The notes under the pieces: model-generated
What the model was told of the DNA's origin: nothing
Seen by the model: only the letters and a program-made list of their open reading frames with translations
Database searches by the model: none
Source of the DNA: JAJDFU01 sp964641965
Lineage (GTDB): Bacteria > Bacteroidota > Bacteroidia > Chitinophagales > Saprospiraceae
Length of the DNA stretch: 64,000 nucleotides
Reading direction: 5' to 3'
Assembly (NCBI GenBank): GCA_964641965.1
Contig: CAZXLD010000004.1
Coordinates: 62,001-126,000 of the forward strand
Made by a program: the position numbers and the translations under genes
Shown: in pieces, positions 55,738 to 64,000 of the stretch
How the letters are laid out: every line of letters starts with the position of its first letter
How positions within the stretch are numbered: position 1 is the first letter of the stretch

Positions 55738-55951
55738 AAAAATAAGAAAAGCCGATCAGTGAACTGATCGGCTTCTTCAAAGAGCTTTGAGAGGCTATCT
55801 ACATACCAAAAGGACATCCTTTGATGTCCAAATCTTTAGGTTCTTGGACAAAAATTGTGAACCAGAACTATTATCTTTAAGCCCGACTTTTTCAGGCTCC
55901 TTTTTATTTTTTTCCTCTTCTGGATTTTGTGTCTTTACTATCCTTCCGAGT
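55738..55951 (-). ncRNA. Candidate rpe leader RNA or sRNA (about 200 nt)
   Basis: A near-perfect promoter (55958-55989) predicts a transcript start at about 55951 on the minus strand, and an intrinsic terminator ends it near 55740, just before the rpe ATG. Within the RNA are a stem GGACATC..GATGTCC (about 55812-55830) and a 14-base palindrome TCAAAGAGCTTTGA (55777-55790) directly before the terminator. No ATG-started frame of useful length lies inside. It could be an attenuator-type leader of rpe or a separate small RNA; 6S, SRP and RNase P signatures are absent. Confidence 0.45.
55749..55774 (-). terminator. Intrinsic terminator directly upstream of rpe
   Basis: AAGCCGATCAGT and ACTGATCGGCTT are exact reverse complements (effective 11-bp stem, 4-base loop). 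On the minus strand the hairpin is followed by TTCTTATTTTTG and then the rpe ATG. The last bases, TATTTTTG, also match a -7 box, so rpe could be transcribed leaderless from here. Confidence 0.8.
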
Positions 55952-55957
55952 ACATTA

Positions 55958-55989
55958 CAAAAGTACGACCAGACACCACCCAAGACAAA
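55958..55989 (-). promoter_or_regulatory. Promoter (TTTG-N20-TACTTTTG) of the rpe leader
   Basis: On the minus strand TTTG (55986-55989), 20 bases, then TACTTTTG (55958-55965) matches TAnnTTTG exactly. It lies about 230 bases upstream of rpe and reads towards it. Confidence 0.65.
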
Positions 55990-55997
55990 TTTTTAGC

Positions 55998-56123
55998 ACC
56001 CCATGATGTTGGGGTTTTTAAAAAAAATCACCCATTTGCCCCATGGTTATGGGGCCAAAGCCAAGGAAATACAAGGTTTTTGAAAAAAAACTATGGGGTG
56101 GGGTTGTTTTTTTGCCAACCCCA
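55998..56123. repeat. Cluster of CCCCAT/ATGGGG hairpins
   Basis: Three hairpins follow one another: ACCCCA-tgatgt-TGGGGT (55998-56015, followed by TTTTAAAAAAAA), GCCCCAT-ggtt-ATGGGGC (56038-56055, a perfect 7-bp stem) and TGGGGTTG-ttttttt..-CAACCCCA (56099-56123). All share the same core word. The first, with its T-run, resembles a plus-strand terminator. They fill the space between rpe and the GHL10 gene; the rest of that 574-base gap has no gene. Confidence 0.6.
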
Positions 56124-56305
56124 TTTCCCCCATTTTCCCTCCAAAAGAGATCTGCTATGTTTTCCCGACTCATTCAGTGAGCTTTCTTACCTGTAAATAC
56201 CTATTCTAATTCTGCCTTTCTGTTAAAATTAATTTTACATGCACCCGTTTCTTGTCATATTTGGCGTTAATTCGTTTTGACCATTTTTAGTTAACACCAT
56301 CCTAG

Positions 56306-57919
56306 ATGTCCTTCCCCCCAAACGCCTTACACAAGAACGCATCTTCCATTACTCCATTCATCAAAGTCCTGATCTGCATAGTATGTCTATGGATACCCTT
56401 CGGTTTACAGGCACAACTAGCTCCTGATTTAGATACCCAACGGGAGTTTCGTGGGGTCTGGATCTCTACCATTTTTGGAATTGATTATCCAAAGGAGCCT
56501 TCCAATTCAGACATTTTCTTGAAAACACAATGGACCAGCCTATTGGACCAACTCAAAGAGACAGGGTTGAATACGGTAATCGTTCAGGTGAGAAGTGTCG
56601 GGGATGCCATCTACCCCAGCCAATATGCGCCTTGGTCAGAGCATGTCACCGGCCAGCAAGGTTTAGCGCCTACCAACGATCTGGACCTACTCGATTTTAT
56701 GGTAAAAGAAACCCATAAACGGGGTATGCAATTCCACGCTTGGTTCAATCCATATCGGGTAAGCATGGATCTGGATACCTTCTCCTTAAAAGAACCCCAT
56801 ATTTTTCATACGCACCGGGAATGGTTGGAAATATATGGTGGTCGATTATACCTAAACCCAGCTCTCCCGGAAGTATGGCAGCACATAACGGATGTTATCA
56901 TGGAGGTAGTGGATCGATATGATATCGATGCGGTGCATTTTGACGATTATTTCTATCCCTACCCAATAGGAGAACTCAAGTTTCCGGACCGAGAGGAGTT
57001 CCTTGAGCTTAAGCGGTATGACGAAAGTCTTGCCATGTGGCGGAGGCGCAATGTGGATGCATTGATTGAAAAACTTTCCAAACGAATAAGGGAATCCAAG
57101 CCCTGGGTTCGATTTGGTGTAAGTCCATTTGGCGTTTGGCGAAACAAGGACGAAGACCCTGATGGTTCCTACACCAGAACCGGGACCACTAGTTACGATC
57201 ATTTACATGCTGATGTCAGAAATTGGTTGCAGCGAGGATGGATAGATTATGTTATCCCGCAGTTGTACTGGGACATTGACTATGGCCCTGCTGATCATAG
57301 AAAATTGTTAACCTGGTGGGCTGATCATGCCTATGAAAAACAACTGATCATTGGACATGCCGCCTATAAGGTAGGCAGGCCGGATGGGACCACCTGGAAA
57401 GGGACTCGAGAGATTTCAAGGCAAGTAACCATGTCTCGTGCCAACAGAGTAAGCGTAGGAAGCTGCTTTTTTAGTGCCTCCTCGATTTTGGATAATCGGT
57501 TCGGTTTACGGGATTCGATACGATACCTGTTCAGAGAGCCGGCCTTACCCCCCATAAACCCTGCTATGCCGTACGAGAAACCGGAGACGCCTCCGAAAGT
57601 AGTTGCCAAATGGAAAAAAGACGCCATGGAGGTTGCCTGGAAACCTGCTCCAACCAAAACCGAAGCTGCCCCCTCTGCCTATGCCCTCTATCGTAAAAAA
57701 AGTCCGGACTCTTCCGGCGAAGAAGTCGCCTCCCCTGAGTTAATTCAGGTGATCGGACATGAAAGGGACAAACGAAAATACCGGTTTTTGGATCGGCAAA
57801 CCATTCCTGGAGCGGATTATACTTACCAAATCACAACCATTAATCAATATTATCAAGAAAGTCCTCCGGTACCAATCAAAAAACCGGTAAAGTCTAAACG
57901 AAAGCCTGGATCAGCTTAA
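56306..57919 (+). CDS. Secreted glycosyl-hydrolase-like 10 (GHL10/DUF187) protein
   Basis: The 537-residue protein has a signal segment (about residues 18-35, ending LQAQL) and the GHL10 barrel from about residue 40 to 350: REFRGVWISTIFGIDYP, QFHAWFNPYRVS, VDRYDIDAVHFDDYFYPYP (with acidic active-site candidates), YVIPQLYWDIDYG. A fibronectin-like domain fills the C-terminus (about 430-530, KYRFLDRQTIPGADYTYQITTINQYYQ). The family is predicted to cleave glycans, possibly peptidoglycan or exopolysaccharide, but few members are characterised. It overlaps the convergent exonuclease gene by 4 bases. Confidence 0.88.
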   Translation: MSFPPNALHKNASSITPFIKVLICIVCLWIPFGLQAQLAPDLDTQREFRGVWISTIFGIDYPKEPSNSDIFLKTQWTSLLDQLKETGLNTVIVQVRSVGDAIYPSQYAPWSEHVTGQQGLAPTNDLDLLDFMVKETHKRGMQFHAWFNPYRVSMDLDTFSLKEPHIFHTHREWLEIYGGRLYLNPALPEVWQHITDVIMEVVDRYDIDAVHFDDYFYPYPIGELKFPDREEFLELKRYDESLAMWRRRNVDALIEKLSKRIRESKPWVRFGVSPFGVWRNKDEDPDGSYTRTGTTSYDHLHADVRNWLQRGWIDYVIPQLYWDIDYGPADHRKLLTWWADHAYEKQLIIGHAAYKVGRPDGTTWKGTREISRQVTMSRANRVSVGSCFFSASSILDNRFGLRDSIRYLFREPALPPINPAMPYEKPETPPKVVAKWKKDAMEVAWKPAPTKTEAAPSAYALYRKKSPDSSGEEVASPELIQVIGHERDKRKYRFLDRQTIPGADYTYQITTINQYYQESPPVPIKKPVKSKRKPGSA

Positions 57920-58668
57920 CGTTTTACGTGTTCAACCACCTCCGGTTCCAACAAGGGCATTCGTTTGTAGCGCATCATCAGTTGAATGGTTGCGAGCACA
58001 TCTTTTTCGCAATACTGAGCAATCCCGTCAATATTCTTTTCTTCCCAAAACGCCCTTCCTACTTCACTACCATCCATATCATCCTTGGGGCTTGGAAATC
58101 CTAAAAAGGCGGCTAGTAAACGAAGAGAAGTATAGTTCTTGCGGTCACCGAATTTCCAAAGTTCCATGGTATCGACCAGGTGCTCGGTCTCCCAGGGTTT
58201 CTTGCCTTGAATTTGGAAAGGTATGGGTAATGGTAAACCATGATACACGTACCGCCTGCACAAATAGGGAACGTCGAACTCTTTTATGTTATGCCCACAA
58301 ACAAAGGACCGCTTTGGGTCTGAATATGCGGCATCTAATAATTGTCCAAATTCCTTCAAGAGAGCAAGCTCGTCTTCTCCCGCATAGGAAGTGAGACGGG
58401 CCTGGATGGCTCCGGATGGTTCTTTCTGAAATAAGAATCCTGCCGAAATACACACTACTCTGCCAAATTCTGCAAAGATGGCAGCCCGCTCTCGATACAA
58501 GTCAGCGCATTCTTCATCCGATGGCAAGTCGTCTGCACGTTTAATGCTTTTGGCCTTAATGGCCCAAAGGGCCCGGAATTCCTCGCTTAATTCGGCCCAG
58601 GTGGCATATCCGGAAACCGTTTCTACATCAAAAAACAACCCTTTAGTTAAGTCCAACTTGTCGATCAT
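57916..58668 (-). CDS. DEDDy 3'-5' exonuclease (PolB-like family)
   Basis: A 250-residue RNase H-fold exonuclease. The motifs are FFDVETVSGY (Exo I, D-x-E) near residue 13, CGHNIKEFDVPYL (Exo II) near residue 124, and YCEKDVLATI (Exo III, Y-x-x-x-D) near residue 218, so it is of the DEDDy type. GFPSPKDDMDGSEVG is typical of the predicted PolB-like exonucleases of Bacteroidota. Single protein without a polymerase domain; repair or RNA-processing role unknown. Its 3' end overlaps the glycosidase gene by four bases. Confidence 0.88.
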   Translation of the reverse strand: MIDKLDLTKGLFFDVETVSGYATWAELSEEFRALWAIKAKSIKRADDLPSDEECADLYRERAAIFAEFGRVVCISAGFLFQKEPSGAIQARLTSYAGEDELALLKEFGQLLDAAYSDPKRSFVCGHNIKEFDVPYLCRRYVYHGLPLPIPFQIQGKKPWETEHLVDTMELWKFGDRKNYTSLRLLAAFLGFPSPKDDMDGSEVGRAFWEEKNIDGIAQYCEKDVLATIQLMMRYKRMPLLEPEVVEHVKR

Positions 58669-58719
58669 ACCCTTTCTTTTGCAGGCCTGGAAGCAGGTAA
58701 ATCAAGGGGCCTCCATGGA

Positions 58720-58757
58720 ATCTAGCCTGTGAAAATATTAAATTTACAAGGCTAGAT
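58720..58757. promoter_or_regulatory. Inverted repeat in a divergent promoter region
   Basis: ATCTAGCC at 58720-58727 and GGCTAGAT at 58750-58757 are exact reverse complements, with flanking TGT/ACA, around a 16-base AT-rich centre (GAAAATATTAAATTT). It lies between the divergent exonuclease and coiled-coil genes, as expected for a dimeric-regulator operator, or it could form a hairpin in RNA. Confidence 0.45.
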
Positions 58758-58816
58758 CTGATTTAGCGGCTATCCCTTTGAATAAATACAACTCAATTCA
58801 CAACAAATTATATCCT

Positions 58817-59833
58817 ATGGCCAACCCAAATTCAGCTTCCCAACGGGGAATGCTATCCAAAAATGACGGCAGACAAAGACTCATTGCAATTGCTGCAGTT
58901 GTAATCATTGTACTCTTAGGCTTAAATGTCTTTCTTCTCATTAATACTATGAAAAAAGGAGAGGAAAACAGAGCCTTGACCAGCCAGTTGGACGAAAGTG
59001 AACAATTAAAAGCAGAACTCGAAAAACAATATTACCAGGCACTCTCCGACCTGGAGGAACAACGAGGCCGCAATGAGGAATTAAACGCCCTCATCGACCA
59101 ACAAAAAGAAGACCTCAAAAATCAAAAAGAACGCATAGAGGGTATGCTAGGTGACAACCGACGCTTGCGGGAAGCTCGAAGCGAAATCAAAAGAATGTCT
59201 GCCCAAGCCGATCAATACCTGGCCGAGATCAATCAATTGAAATCAGAGAACCAGGAACTTACTGCGCGGAACTACCAACTGAGCGAAACTAACGTACAAC
59301 TTGAAAGTTCGCTGGAAAGTGAACGAAAGCGCAATGAAGCATTGTCCGAAAATGAAGCTTCGCTTCGAGAACAAAAAGACTCTCTGGAAAAAGAACGAGC
59401 CGACTTATCCGAAAAAGTCACGCTGGCTTCCGTACTCAAGGTGATCGATTTAAAGGCGACGGGGCAACGCATCAAAAACAATGGAAAGGCTACCTCCAGA
59501 AAATCGGCTAAAAATGTGGAGCAACTTGAGATATGCTTCAAATACGAATTGAACGAACTGGCTCCCCCATCCGCGGAAACCTTTTTGATTCGGATTGTCA
59601 ATCCTTCCGGAGAAACCATGGCATTGGATCAGCTAGGTTCCGGAGAATTCTTTAATGAAGCAGATGGGCAACGGATGCGATATACCCAACGCAAGGACTT
59701 CGACTACGACCAAACCGAGGGTTCCATGTGCGCTATTTGGGCTCCTGGCCAACCATTCGATTCGGGTGTTTACCAAGTGGAAATTTATAACAAGGGCTAT
59801 TTGGCAGGTACTGGGTCTTTTTCTTTAAAATGA
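58817..59833 (+). CDS. Coiled-coil membrane-anchored protein, 338 aa
   Basis: I place the start at ATG 58817 (MANPNSASQRGMLSKNDGRQ); a TTG at 58778 is also in frame. A single membrane helix (about residues 25-45, LIAIAAVVIIVLLGLNVFLL) is followed by a long coiled coil (about 50-210) of heptads rich in Glu, Leu and Arg (ELEKQYYQALSDLEEQRGRN). A beta-rich C-terminal domain of about 110 residues (QLEICFKYELNELAPPSAET...GTGSFSLK) ends the protein. The topology points to periplasmic anchoring. No known family; the DUF2452 gene follows by 65 bases. Confidence 0.8.
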   Translation: MANPNSASQRGMLSKNDGRQRLIAIAAVVIIVLLGLNVFLLINTMKKGEENRALTSQLDESEQLKAELEKQYYQALSDLEEQRGRNEELNALIDQQKEDLKNQKERIEGMLGDNRRLREARSEIKRMSAQADQYLAEINQLKSENQELTARNYQLSETNVQLESSLESERKRNEALSENEASLREQKDSLEKERADLSEKVTLASVLKVIDLKATGQRIKNNGKATSRKSAKNVEQLEICFKYELNELAPPSAETFLIRIVNPSGETMALDQLGSGEFFNEADGQRMRYTQRKDFDYDQTEGSMCAIWAPGQPFDSGVYQVEIYNKGYLAGTGSFSLK

Positions 59834-59898
59834 TGCACCTTTTTCGGGGTTAGCTTGTTATACGCCTCAGATCTTCAAATTAATTCCTTTTAATTACT

Positions 59899-60345
59899 AT
59901 GTCTACCTTACCTGAGGAAAAACAACCAGCGATTAACCCCATTGACCCGGATAAAGTAGCTGAAAATCCGCATCTACTTCCCTACTCTCACTCTGTAGGC
60001 GGCGTGGTTATCAAACCTGTTGATCGAGGAAAGGTTAAAGGCAGGGCGATCCAGTCCATGTACGAACAAACAGACCGTCAGCTGGATCAGATCAAGCAGC
60101 AAATAGAATTGTTGGCCAAGCAGGCTAAATCCCTTCAGGAACGCGTACAAGTATCGGAAGCTATTTACCAGGCTGAAATGGGCTTTGAACCGCTGGTAGG
60201 TAAGACTTATCACTTGTATCAACGGGATAATGGCAACTATGTGCTCTCTCTTTTATCCCCGGCAGAATGGGGAGGGAATCCTCCCTTCACGTTTATAGCT
60301 TCTGCCATGCTTTTGGCCGATCATACCTGGGAGGTTTCGGACTAA
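59899..60345 (+). CDS. DUF2452 protein
   Basis: A 148-residue soluble protein matching DUF2452 almost along its whole length: NPIDPDKVAENPHLLPYSHS, GGVVIKPVDRGKVKGRAI, MYEQTDRQLDQIKQQIELLAKQAKSLQERV, GKTYHLYQRDNGNYVLSLLSPAEWG. The family is found mainly in Bacteroidota and has no known activity. It sits between a coiled-coil membrane protein and lepB on the same strand, perhaps cotranscribed with the former. Confidence 0.9.
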   Translation: MSTLPEEKQPAINPIDPDKVAENPHLLPYSHSVGGVVIKPVDRGKVKGRAIQSMYEQTDRQLDQIKQQIELLAKQAKSLQERVQVSEAIYQAEMGFEPLVGKTYHLYQRDNGNYVLSLLSPAEWGGNPPFTFIASAMLLADHTWEVSD

Positions 60346-60415
60346 AAGGCTTCTCTTTTCGACCAGGGAAAGACGTAGTTGGATGTAAGCAGGGCAGCCG
60401 CCTTCCATTTTCGTT

Positions 60416-60423
60416 TATATTTG
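60416..60423 (+). promoter_or_regulatory. Candidate -7 box (TATATTTG) for lepB
   Basis: TATATTTG matches the Bacteroidota -7 consensus and ends 20 bases before the first GTG of lepB. No TTTG is seen at the -33 distance. Confidence 0.35.
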
Positions 60424-60442
60424 CAGCAATTGGACAAAAGGG

Positions 60443-62116
60443 GTGTTGTTCAAATTCAATGTTCCTATTTCATCAAGCCAATCTGCAGACGTGACGCTTT
60501 TTCTGATAGTTTTTTATTTGCTCTTGAGTGCCTCGCTCTATTTCGTCTTCCAAAAAGCTGGTGAAGCGGGCTGGAAAGGTTTGGTACCGGGGTACAACTT
60601 CGTTGTTTGGTGTAACCTTATTGGTCGCAAGGCGATCCATGCTCTTTGGCTTCTGTTTCCTATCGTAAACATCTTCATTTTTGCCGGTATGGCCATTGAT
60701 ATGGTCCGCTCTTTTCGGAAATACACCTTTTGGGAGAGTGTGTTGGCAGTTGTGGCAACCCCACTCTTTTTCGCCTACCTCGGTCTTTCGCCTAAAGAAC
60801 AGTACGATGCTCCTACCTTGATTAAAGAGCGTGAATACAGGGAAAAACTGTTGGAGGCAAAAGAAGGTAAAAAGGTCCAACAATACAGAAAGCTGCAAGC
60901 CCAGAACCCCTATAAAAAAGGCCAACTTCGGGAATGGGCAGAGGCTATCATTTTCGCGGTCTTTGCCGCTGCATTCATTCGCATGTTTTTGATTGAAGCC
61001 TATGTCATTCCCACCCCTTCCATGGAAGACTCGCTCATGGTCGGAGATTTCCTTTTTGTGAGTAAGGTGAATTACGGTATTCGAACACCTCAAACGATTG
61101 CCATGATTCCATTGCTACACAATCGGATACCGAGCCTGGGTATGGAATCCTACCTTCGCAAACCACAACTCCCCTACAATCGACTCCCCGCCCTAGAAAG
61201 CATCGACCGAAATGAGCCGGTAGTTTTTAATTATCCCGAAGGTGATAGCGTCTACGTATTTCCGGATCGAACCTGGAGTATTTATGATTATCGGCGTGGG
61301 GCAATTCAAAACCCGAACTATGTACGCCAGATTAAGTCAGGTAGAAAAAAACTCGTTGTCCGGCCTTTGGATAAAAAAGATCACTACATCAAACGTTGCA
61401 TCGGACTGCCAGGGGATACTTTGGAAGTCCGAGACCGACAGGTATTTGTCAATGGAAGTCCGGCGGAGAATCCATCCAGTATGCAGTTCGTCTATCAGTT
61501 GAATGCACCGAATGGCCCGATTAACCTACGAAGACTGGAAGAATGGGGAGTCTCCATTACGGACGGAAAAGGAGGCTCCGGTGATATTTTGGGTGGCAAT
61601 GCAGAAAGTATGATCGTGGTGCTCACAGAGCAACAACGGGAGAAGATCCAGCATATGGATGCCTCTATTCAAATCCAACCGATCGAATGGCCTGAAGACA
61701 CCGATGGGAAGTTTTTCCCTCATGATCCGGCTCACTTCGGCCCCTGGACCTGGGACAATTTTGGCCCTGTACACATTCCGGCCAAAGGTGAGACTGTACC
61801 ACTCCGGCCGGAAACCATAGCTATGTATGAAAGAGCTATCACTGTGTACGAAGGTAACCAACTGGAAACTCAAGGGGAGAACTACCTTATAAATGGAGCT
61901 CCAGCCACGAATTACACCTTTAAGCAGGATTACTTCTGGATGATGGGGGACAATCGGCACAATTCTGAAGACTCCAGAGTCTGGGGATTTGTACCCGAGG
62001 ATCACGTGGTAGGAAAACCCCTATTCATTTGGTTCTCGCTTCGCAATAACAAACTTTTGGGAGAGGGAGGTGGTATCCGATTCCGACGTATTTTTTCTTC
62101 AGCTACCAAAAAGTAA
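60443..62116 (+). CDS. lepB: Signal peptidase I
   Basis: The 557-residue S26 enzyme has several N-terminal hydrophobic segments (about 20-45, 65-95, 100-120) preceding the classical region: the membrane helix near residue 175, TPSMEDSLMVGDFLFVSK (catalytic Ser near residue 193), DHYIKRCIGLPGDTLEV (catalytic Lys near residue 316) and MMGDNRHNSEDSRVWGFV near residue 500. A long insert, about residues 330-490, separates the last two. It cleaves signal peptides of exported proteins. Start uncertain: GTG at 60443 gives this length, GTG at 60491 removes 16 residues; no ATG is in frame. A strong hairpin follows. Confidence 0.92.
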   Translation: MLFKFNVPISSSQSADVTLFLIVFYLLLSASLYFVFQKAGEAGWKGLVPGYNFVVWCNLIGRKAIHALWLLFPIVNIFIFAGMAIDMVRSFRKYTFWESVLAVVATPLFFAYLGLSPKEQYDAPTLIKEREYREKLLEAKEGKKVQQYRKLQAQNPYKKGQLREWAEAIIFAVFAAAFIRMFLIEAYVIPTPSMEDSLMVGDFLFVSKVNYGIRTPQTIAMIPLLHNRIPSLGMESYLRKPQLPYNRLPALESIDRNEPVVFNYPEGDSVYVFPDRTWSIYDYRRGAIQNPNYVRQIKSGRKKLVVRPLDKKDHYIKRCIGLPGDTLEVRDRQVFVNGSPAENPSSMQFVYQLNAPNGPINLRRLEEWGVSITDGKGGSGDILGGNAESMIVVLTEQQREKIQHMDASIQIQPIEWPEDTDGKFFPHDPAHFGPWTWDNFGPVHIPAKGETVPLRPETIAMYERAITVYEGNQLETQGENYLINGAPATNYTFKQDYFWMMGDNRHNSEDSRVWGFVPEDHVVGKPLFIWFSLRNNKLLGEGGGIRFRRIFSSATKK

Positions 62117-62146
62117 GGGGAACCGTCTTTGACAACTGTTCCCCTT
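62115..62146. terminator. Hairpin between lepB and the M4 protease gene
   Basis: AAGGGGAAC and GTTCCCCTT are exact reverse complements around a 14-base loop, and the plus strand carries a run of eight T a dozen bases later. The two genes are convergent, so it can serve both. Confidence 0.65.
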
Positions 62147-62191
62147 GTTCACCTAGTTTTTTTTCGCCCGAAGACGAACCGACAATTTACC

Positions 62192-64000
62192 TTATCGCTT
62201 GATTACTTGCTGAACGCCTGCCTGACCTTCCATCTGGATTCGCAACCAATAGGTACCAGCCGGCAGATCAGGCGTATCGATCGTCCATTGATTTGCCCCG
62301 GCTCCAATGGACTGATTGCGGCGCATCAATTCCCGTCCCATCAGATCGACAAGTTGAATTCGGGCGGTACCAGATTGTTCGCTATCAAAGGCTACCTGGA
62401 TTGCTTCTTTAAATGGATTTGGAAATACACTTAGTCTGCTCGTTAACGCTTCCCTGTCCTTAGTTGAAGTGAGTACCCGATTTCCATCTGCAAACCATTC
62501 CCCCTTTTGAAGACCGGCACTTACAGGTTCATTTTGAAGGAAAATTGTAGCGCTTCCAATAGGCGTAGATCGATCCTGGGCTAAAGGCACACTGGCAATA
62601 ATCGGTTCAAACTGCTGAGTGAACGCATTGAACGTAACCTGAGTATCGTCAATGGAATAGCTGGGAAACCCAAGATCAATATTAAAAAAAATCGTGTCCA
62701 GGGTGCTAGTCTGAAGATTTGCTGTAACCACGTAGAATTCATTCGAAATTTCATCAAACCAGTCTAAAGCAATTACATTGGATGAGTTTTTAGCAAAAGT
62801 TGGGTTACCAACACTCACCCCGTTGGGCAAAGAGGAAAACAACTTACCAATTGAACCATCGCCAAAAGTATTCGAGTTATTATCCCATGCCTTCAAAAAA
62901 CCAATATCCCAAAATGTGGTCGCCCCAAAGAAAGAGGAGATTTGGTTTTCGGCGTCGTACATGACAAATTCGCCCGAAAAATCCCATTCCAACGCATCGG
63001 CACCAATTACATCTGCCGTTTCAAATCCGCCGTTGGCAGTAGTTGGATTGAATAATTCAAAAGCTTCAATTTCAAGCTCCCCAGCTTGGTTTACTGCAAA
63101 GATAAAGATGTTGTTTTCGGCCCCCTCAATATTGCTAAGAACTGCCAATCTGCCACCATCCCTTGAAAGTACAGCATTCCGCCATATCCCTTCCTCATTA
63201 ATTGGTTCTAACTGAGCTGAGGCTTGCTCATAATCTATTGTAATCAATTGAAGATTATTCAATGCATCTACGAAAATAATGGAACGACCATCATCCGAAA
63301 TACTAGGCCTGCTGATTGGGAAGACGTCCTCAAAATTAAAGAACAATTGAACGGCATTGCCTACAAAAGCTACAACAAAAAGATCCTGCTGATTTCCATC
63401 GGTCAAAGCCATATAGGTATTTCCTGGATTCACAGGAAGGTCTGGTGGTGGAGGCGTAGTCTGGCCACCTCCAATTCCAACCTGTGCAAAGGCATTGGAT
63501 GCTGCGTCGACAATGGTCTGATCATACAGATCTGCAGCAGCTTGTTCTACAGTGGTCCGAAGATCAACAAATTGGGAATTCCGGGTCAAATAAACGTCAA
63601 GTGCGCGATAAAAAACCTGCTCTGCTCTTTCCAGTCCAACCGCCGGATTAGTGGCAAATAAATAGTAAGCCCGATTTGGGATACCGCTATTAATATGCAC
63701 TCCGCCATTGTTGGCTTCACCAAAAAACTGATCGCTCACATTGTCCGGTTGGTAGCCGGGATCACCTAGCCTGGTACCCCCCATTATTTGGATTCTCCAT
63801 ATCTCTAAGAGCACCGGAAGGAAAAAAATTAGGATTGACCACATCTTCGCCCAGTTTCCAGTCATCCCGATCAATCATGACACCAAAAATATCGGCAAAG
63901 GATTCGTTCAATGCCCCGGATTCGTCCATATACTCCAGATTGGCCGTTTCCTGTACTACCCCGTGCGACATTTCATGCCCCCCTACATCCAGGCTCCCGG
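62192..64000 (-). pseudogene. M4 (thermolysin-family) metalloprotease with T9SS sorting domain, frameshifted and cut by the window end
   Basis: The gene enters at 64000 and runs down to 62192. Its catalytic part reads HEMSHGVVQETANL (HExxH zinc motif) and SGALNESFADIFGV (third zinc ligand Glu), then FPSGALRDMENPN, where a C6 run (63777-63782) shifts the frame: the upper frame stops 5 codons later, while the lower one resumes with GTRLGDPGYQPDNVSDQFF and GVHINSGIPNRAYYLFA. Removing one C joins them. The middle contains beta-propeller-like TolB-like repeats; the last 80 residues (FPNPFKEAIQVAFDSEQSG...RIQMEGQ) form a type A T9SS C-terminal signal. It may be a real pseudogene or a base-call error. 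Confidence 0.8.

Noticed and set aside
55738..55951. The rpe-leader RNA as 6S RNA
   Set aside because: Its length is right, but the ends cannot pair to form the closing stem of 6S RNA.
55795..55983. A 62-codon minus-strand frame upstream of rpe
   Set aside because: Its ATG lies upstream of the predicted transcript start, inside the promoter; the RNA explanation fits better.
60473..61093. A 206-codon minus-strand frame opposite lepB
   Set aside because: Opposite a gene with complete signal peptidase motifs; composition not protein-like.

Overview
The window reads as chromosomal DNA of a Bacteroidota bacterium, most likely a Saprospiria (Lewinella-like) member; the phylum is well supported, the class is inference. 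Evidence: SusC/OMP_b-brl-type outer-membrane receptors with carboxypeptidase-like N-terminal domains, a type IX secretion C-terminal sorting domain on a secreted M4 protease, DUF5117-type zinc protease, head-GIN, DUF4136 and DUF2452 proteins, S16 with a long acidic tail, and promoters of the Bacteroidota type (TTTG, about 19-20 nt, TAnnTTTG), best seen before rpsP and rpe. No rRNA, tRNA, CRISPR array, prophage or intact insertion sequence was found.

Layout. 1-9.7 kb: 3' part of a thioredoxin-reductase-like flavoprotein, a Cys-rich lipoprotein, secreted M28 and DUF5117 peptidases, an SMP-30-like lipoprotein, an HGSNAT-like membrane acyltransferase and a head-GIN protein. 10-16 kb: recG, creD-like gene, fasciclin lipoprotein, dienelactone-hydrolase-like protein. 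16.1-19.3 kb (minus): a sulfite-oxidation operon (molybdopterin sulfite oxidase, membrane-anchored cytochrome c, sterol-desaturase-family protein) preceded by a likely 47-aa gene. 19.5-23.7 kb: membrane and envelope proteins, a 4'-phosphopantetheinyl transferase and a WD40 protein. 24-29.5 kb (plus): dcd, a UvrD/AddA-type helicase with a degenerate nuclease end, TerB-like, VOC and chloramphenicol-acetyltransferase-like genes. 29.7-32.7 kb: a stand-alone CBM48-like protein, glgB and a DUF4870 protein; malQ lies at 49.6-52.3 kb, so glycogen/maltodextrin genes are split. 32.7-39.5 kb: a VWA/DUF3520 protein divergent from an ECF sigma factor, which is followed by an anti-sigma-like/TonB fusion and an outer-membrane beta-barrel receptor. 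39.6-46.3 kb: two SDR enzymes, an orphan protein, an FKBP isomerase and a ravA-viaA pair. 46.3-49.5 kb: a decayed Uma2 gene, an orphan 463-aa protein, rpsP and a 55-aa membrane protein. 52.4-64 kb: TonB-dependent receptor, rpe, a GHL10 glycosidase-like protein, a DEDDy exonuclease, a coiled-coil membrane protein, DUF2452, lepB and a frameshifted M4 protease cut by the window end.

Most notable unexplained structure: (i) a strong promoter starts a roughly 200-nt RNA that ends in an intrinsic terminator directly before the rpe start codon, i.e. an attenuator-like leader or an sRNA; (ii) two copies of a roughly 160-bp element (22549-22710 and 42020-42177) with terminal inverted repeats and internal hairpins kept by paired changes; (iii) a long imperfect palindrome at 23800-23897; (iv) an in-frame amber codon near the 5' end of viaA; (v) an anti-sigma-like protein fused to a TonB C-terminal domain; (vi) an AddA-type helicase whose nuclease D-x-K motif is gone.
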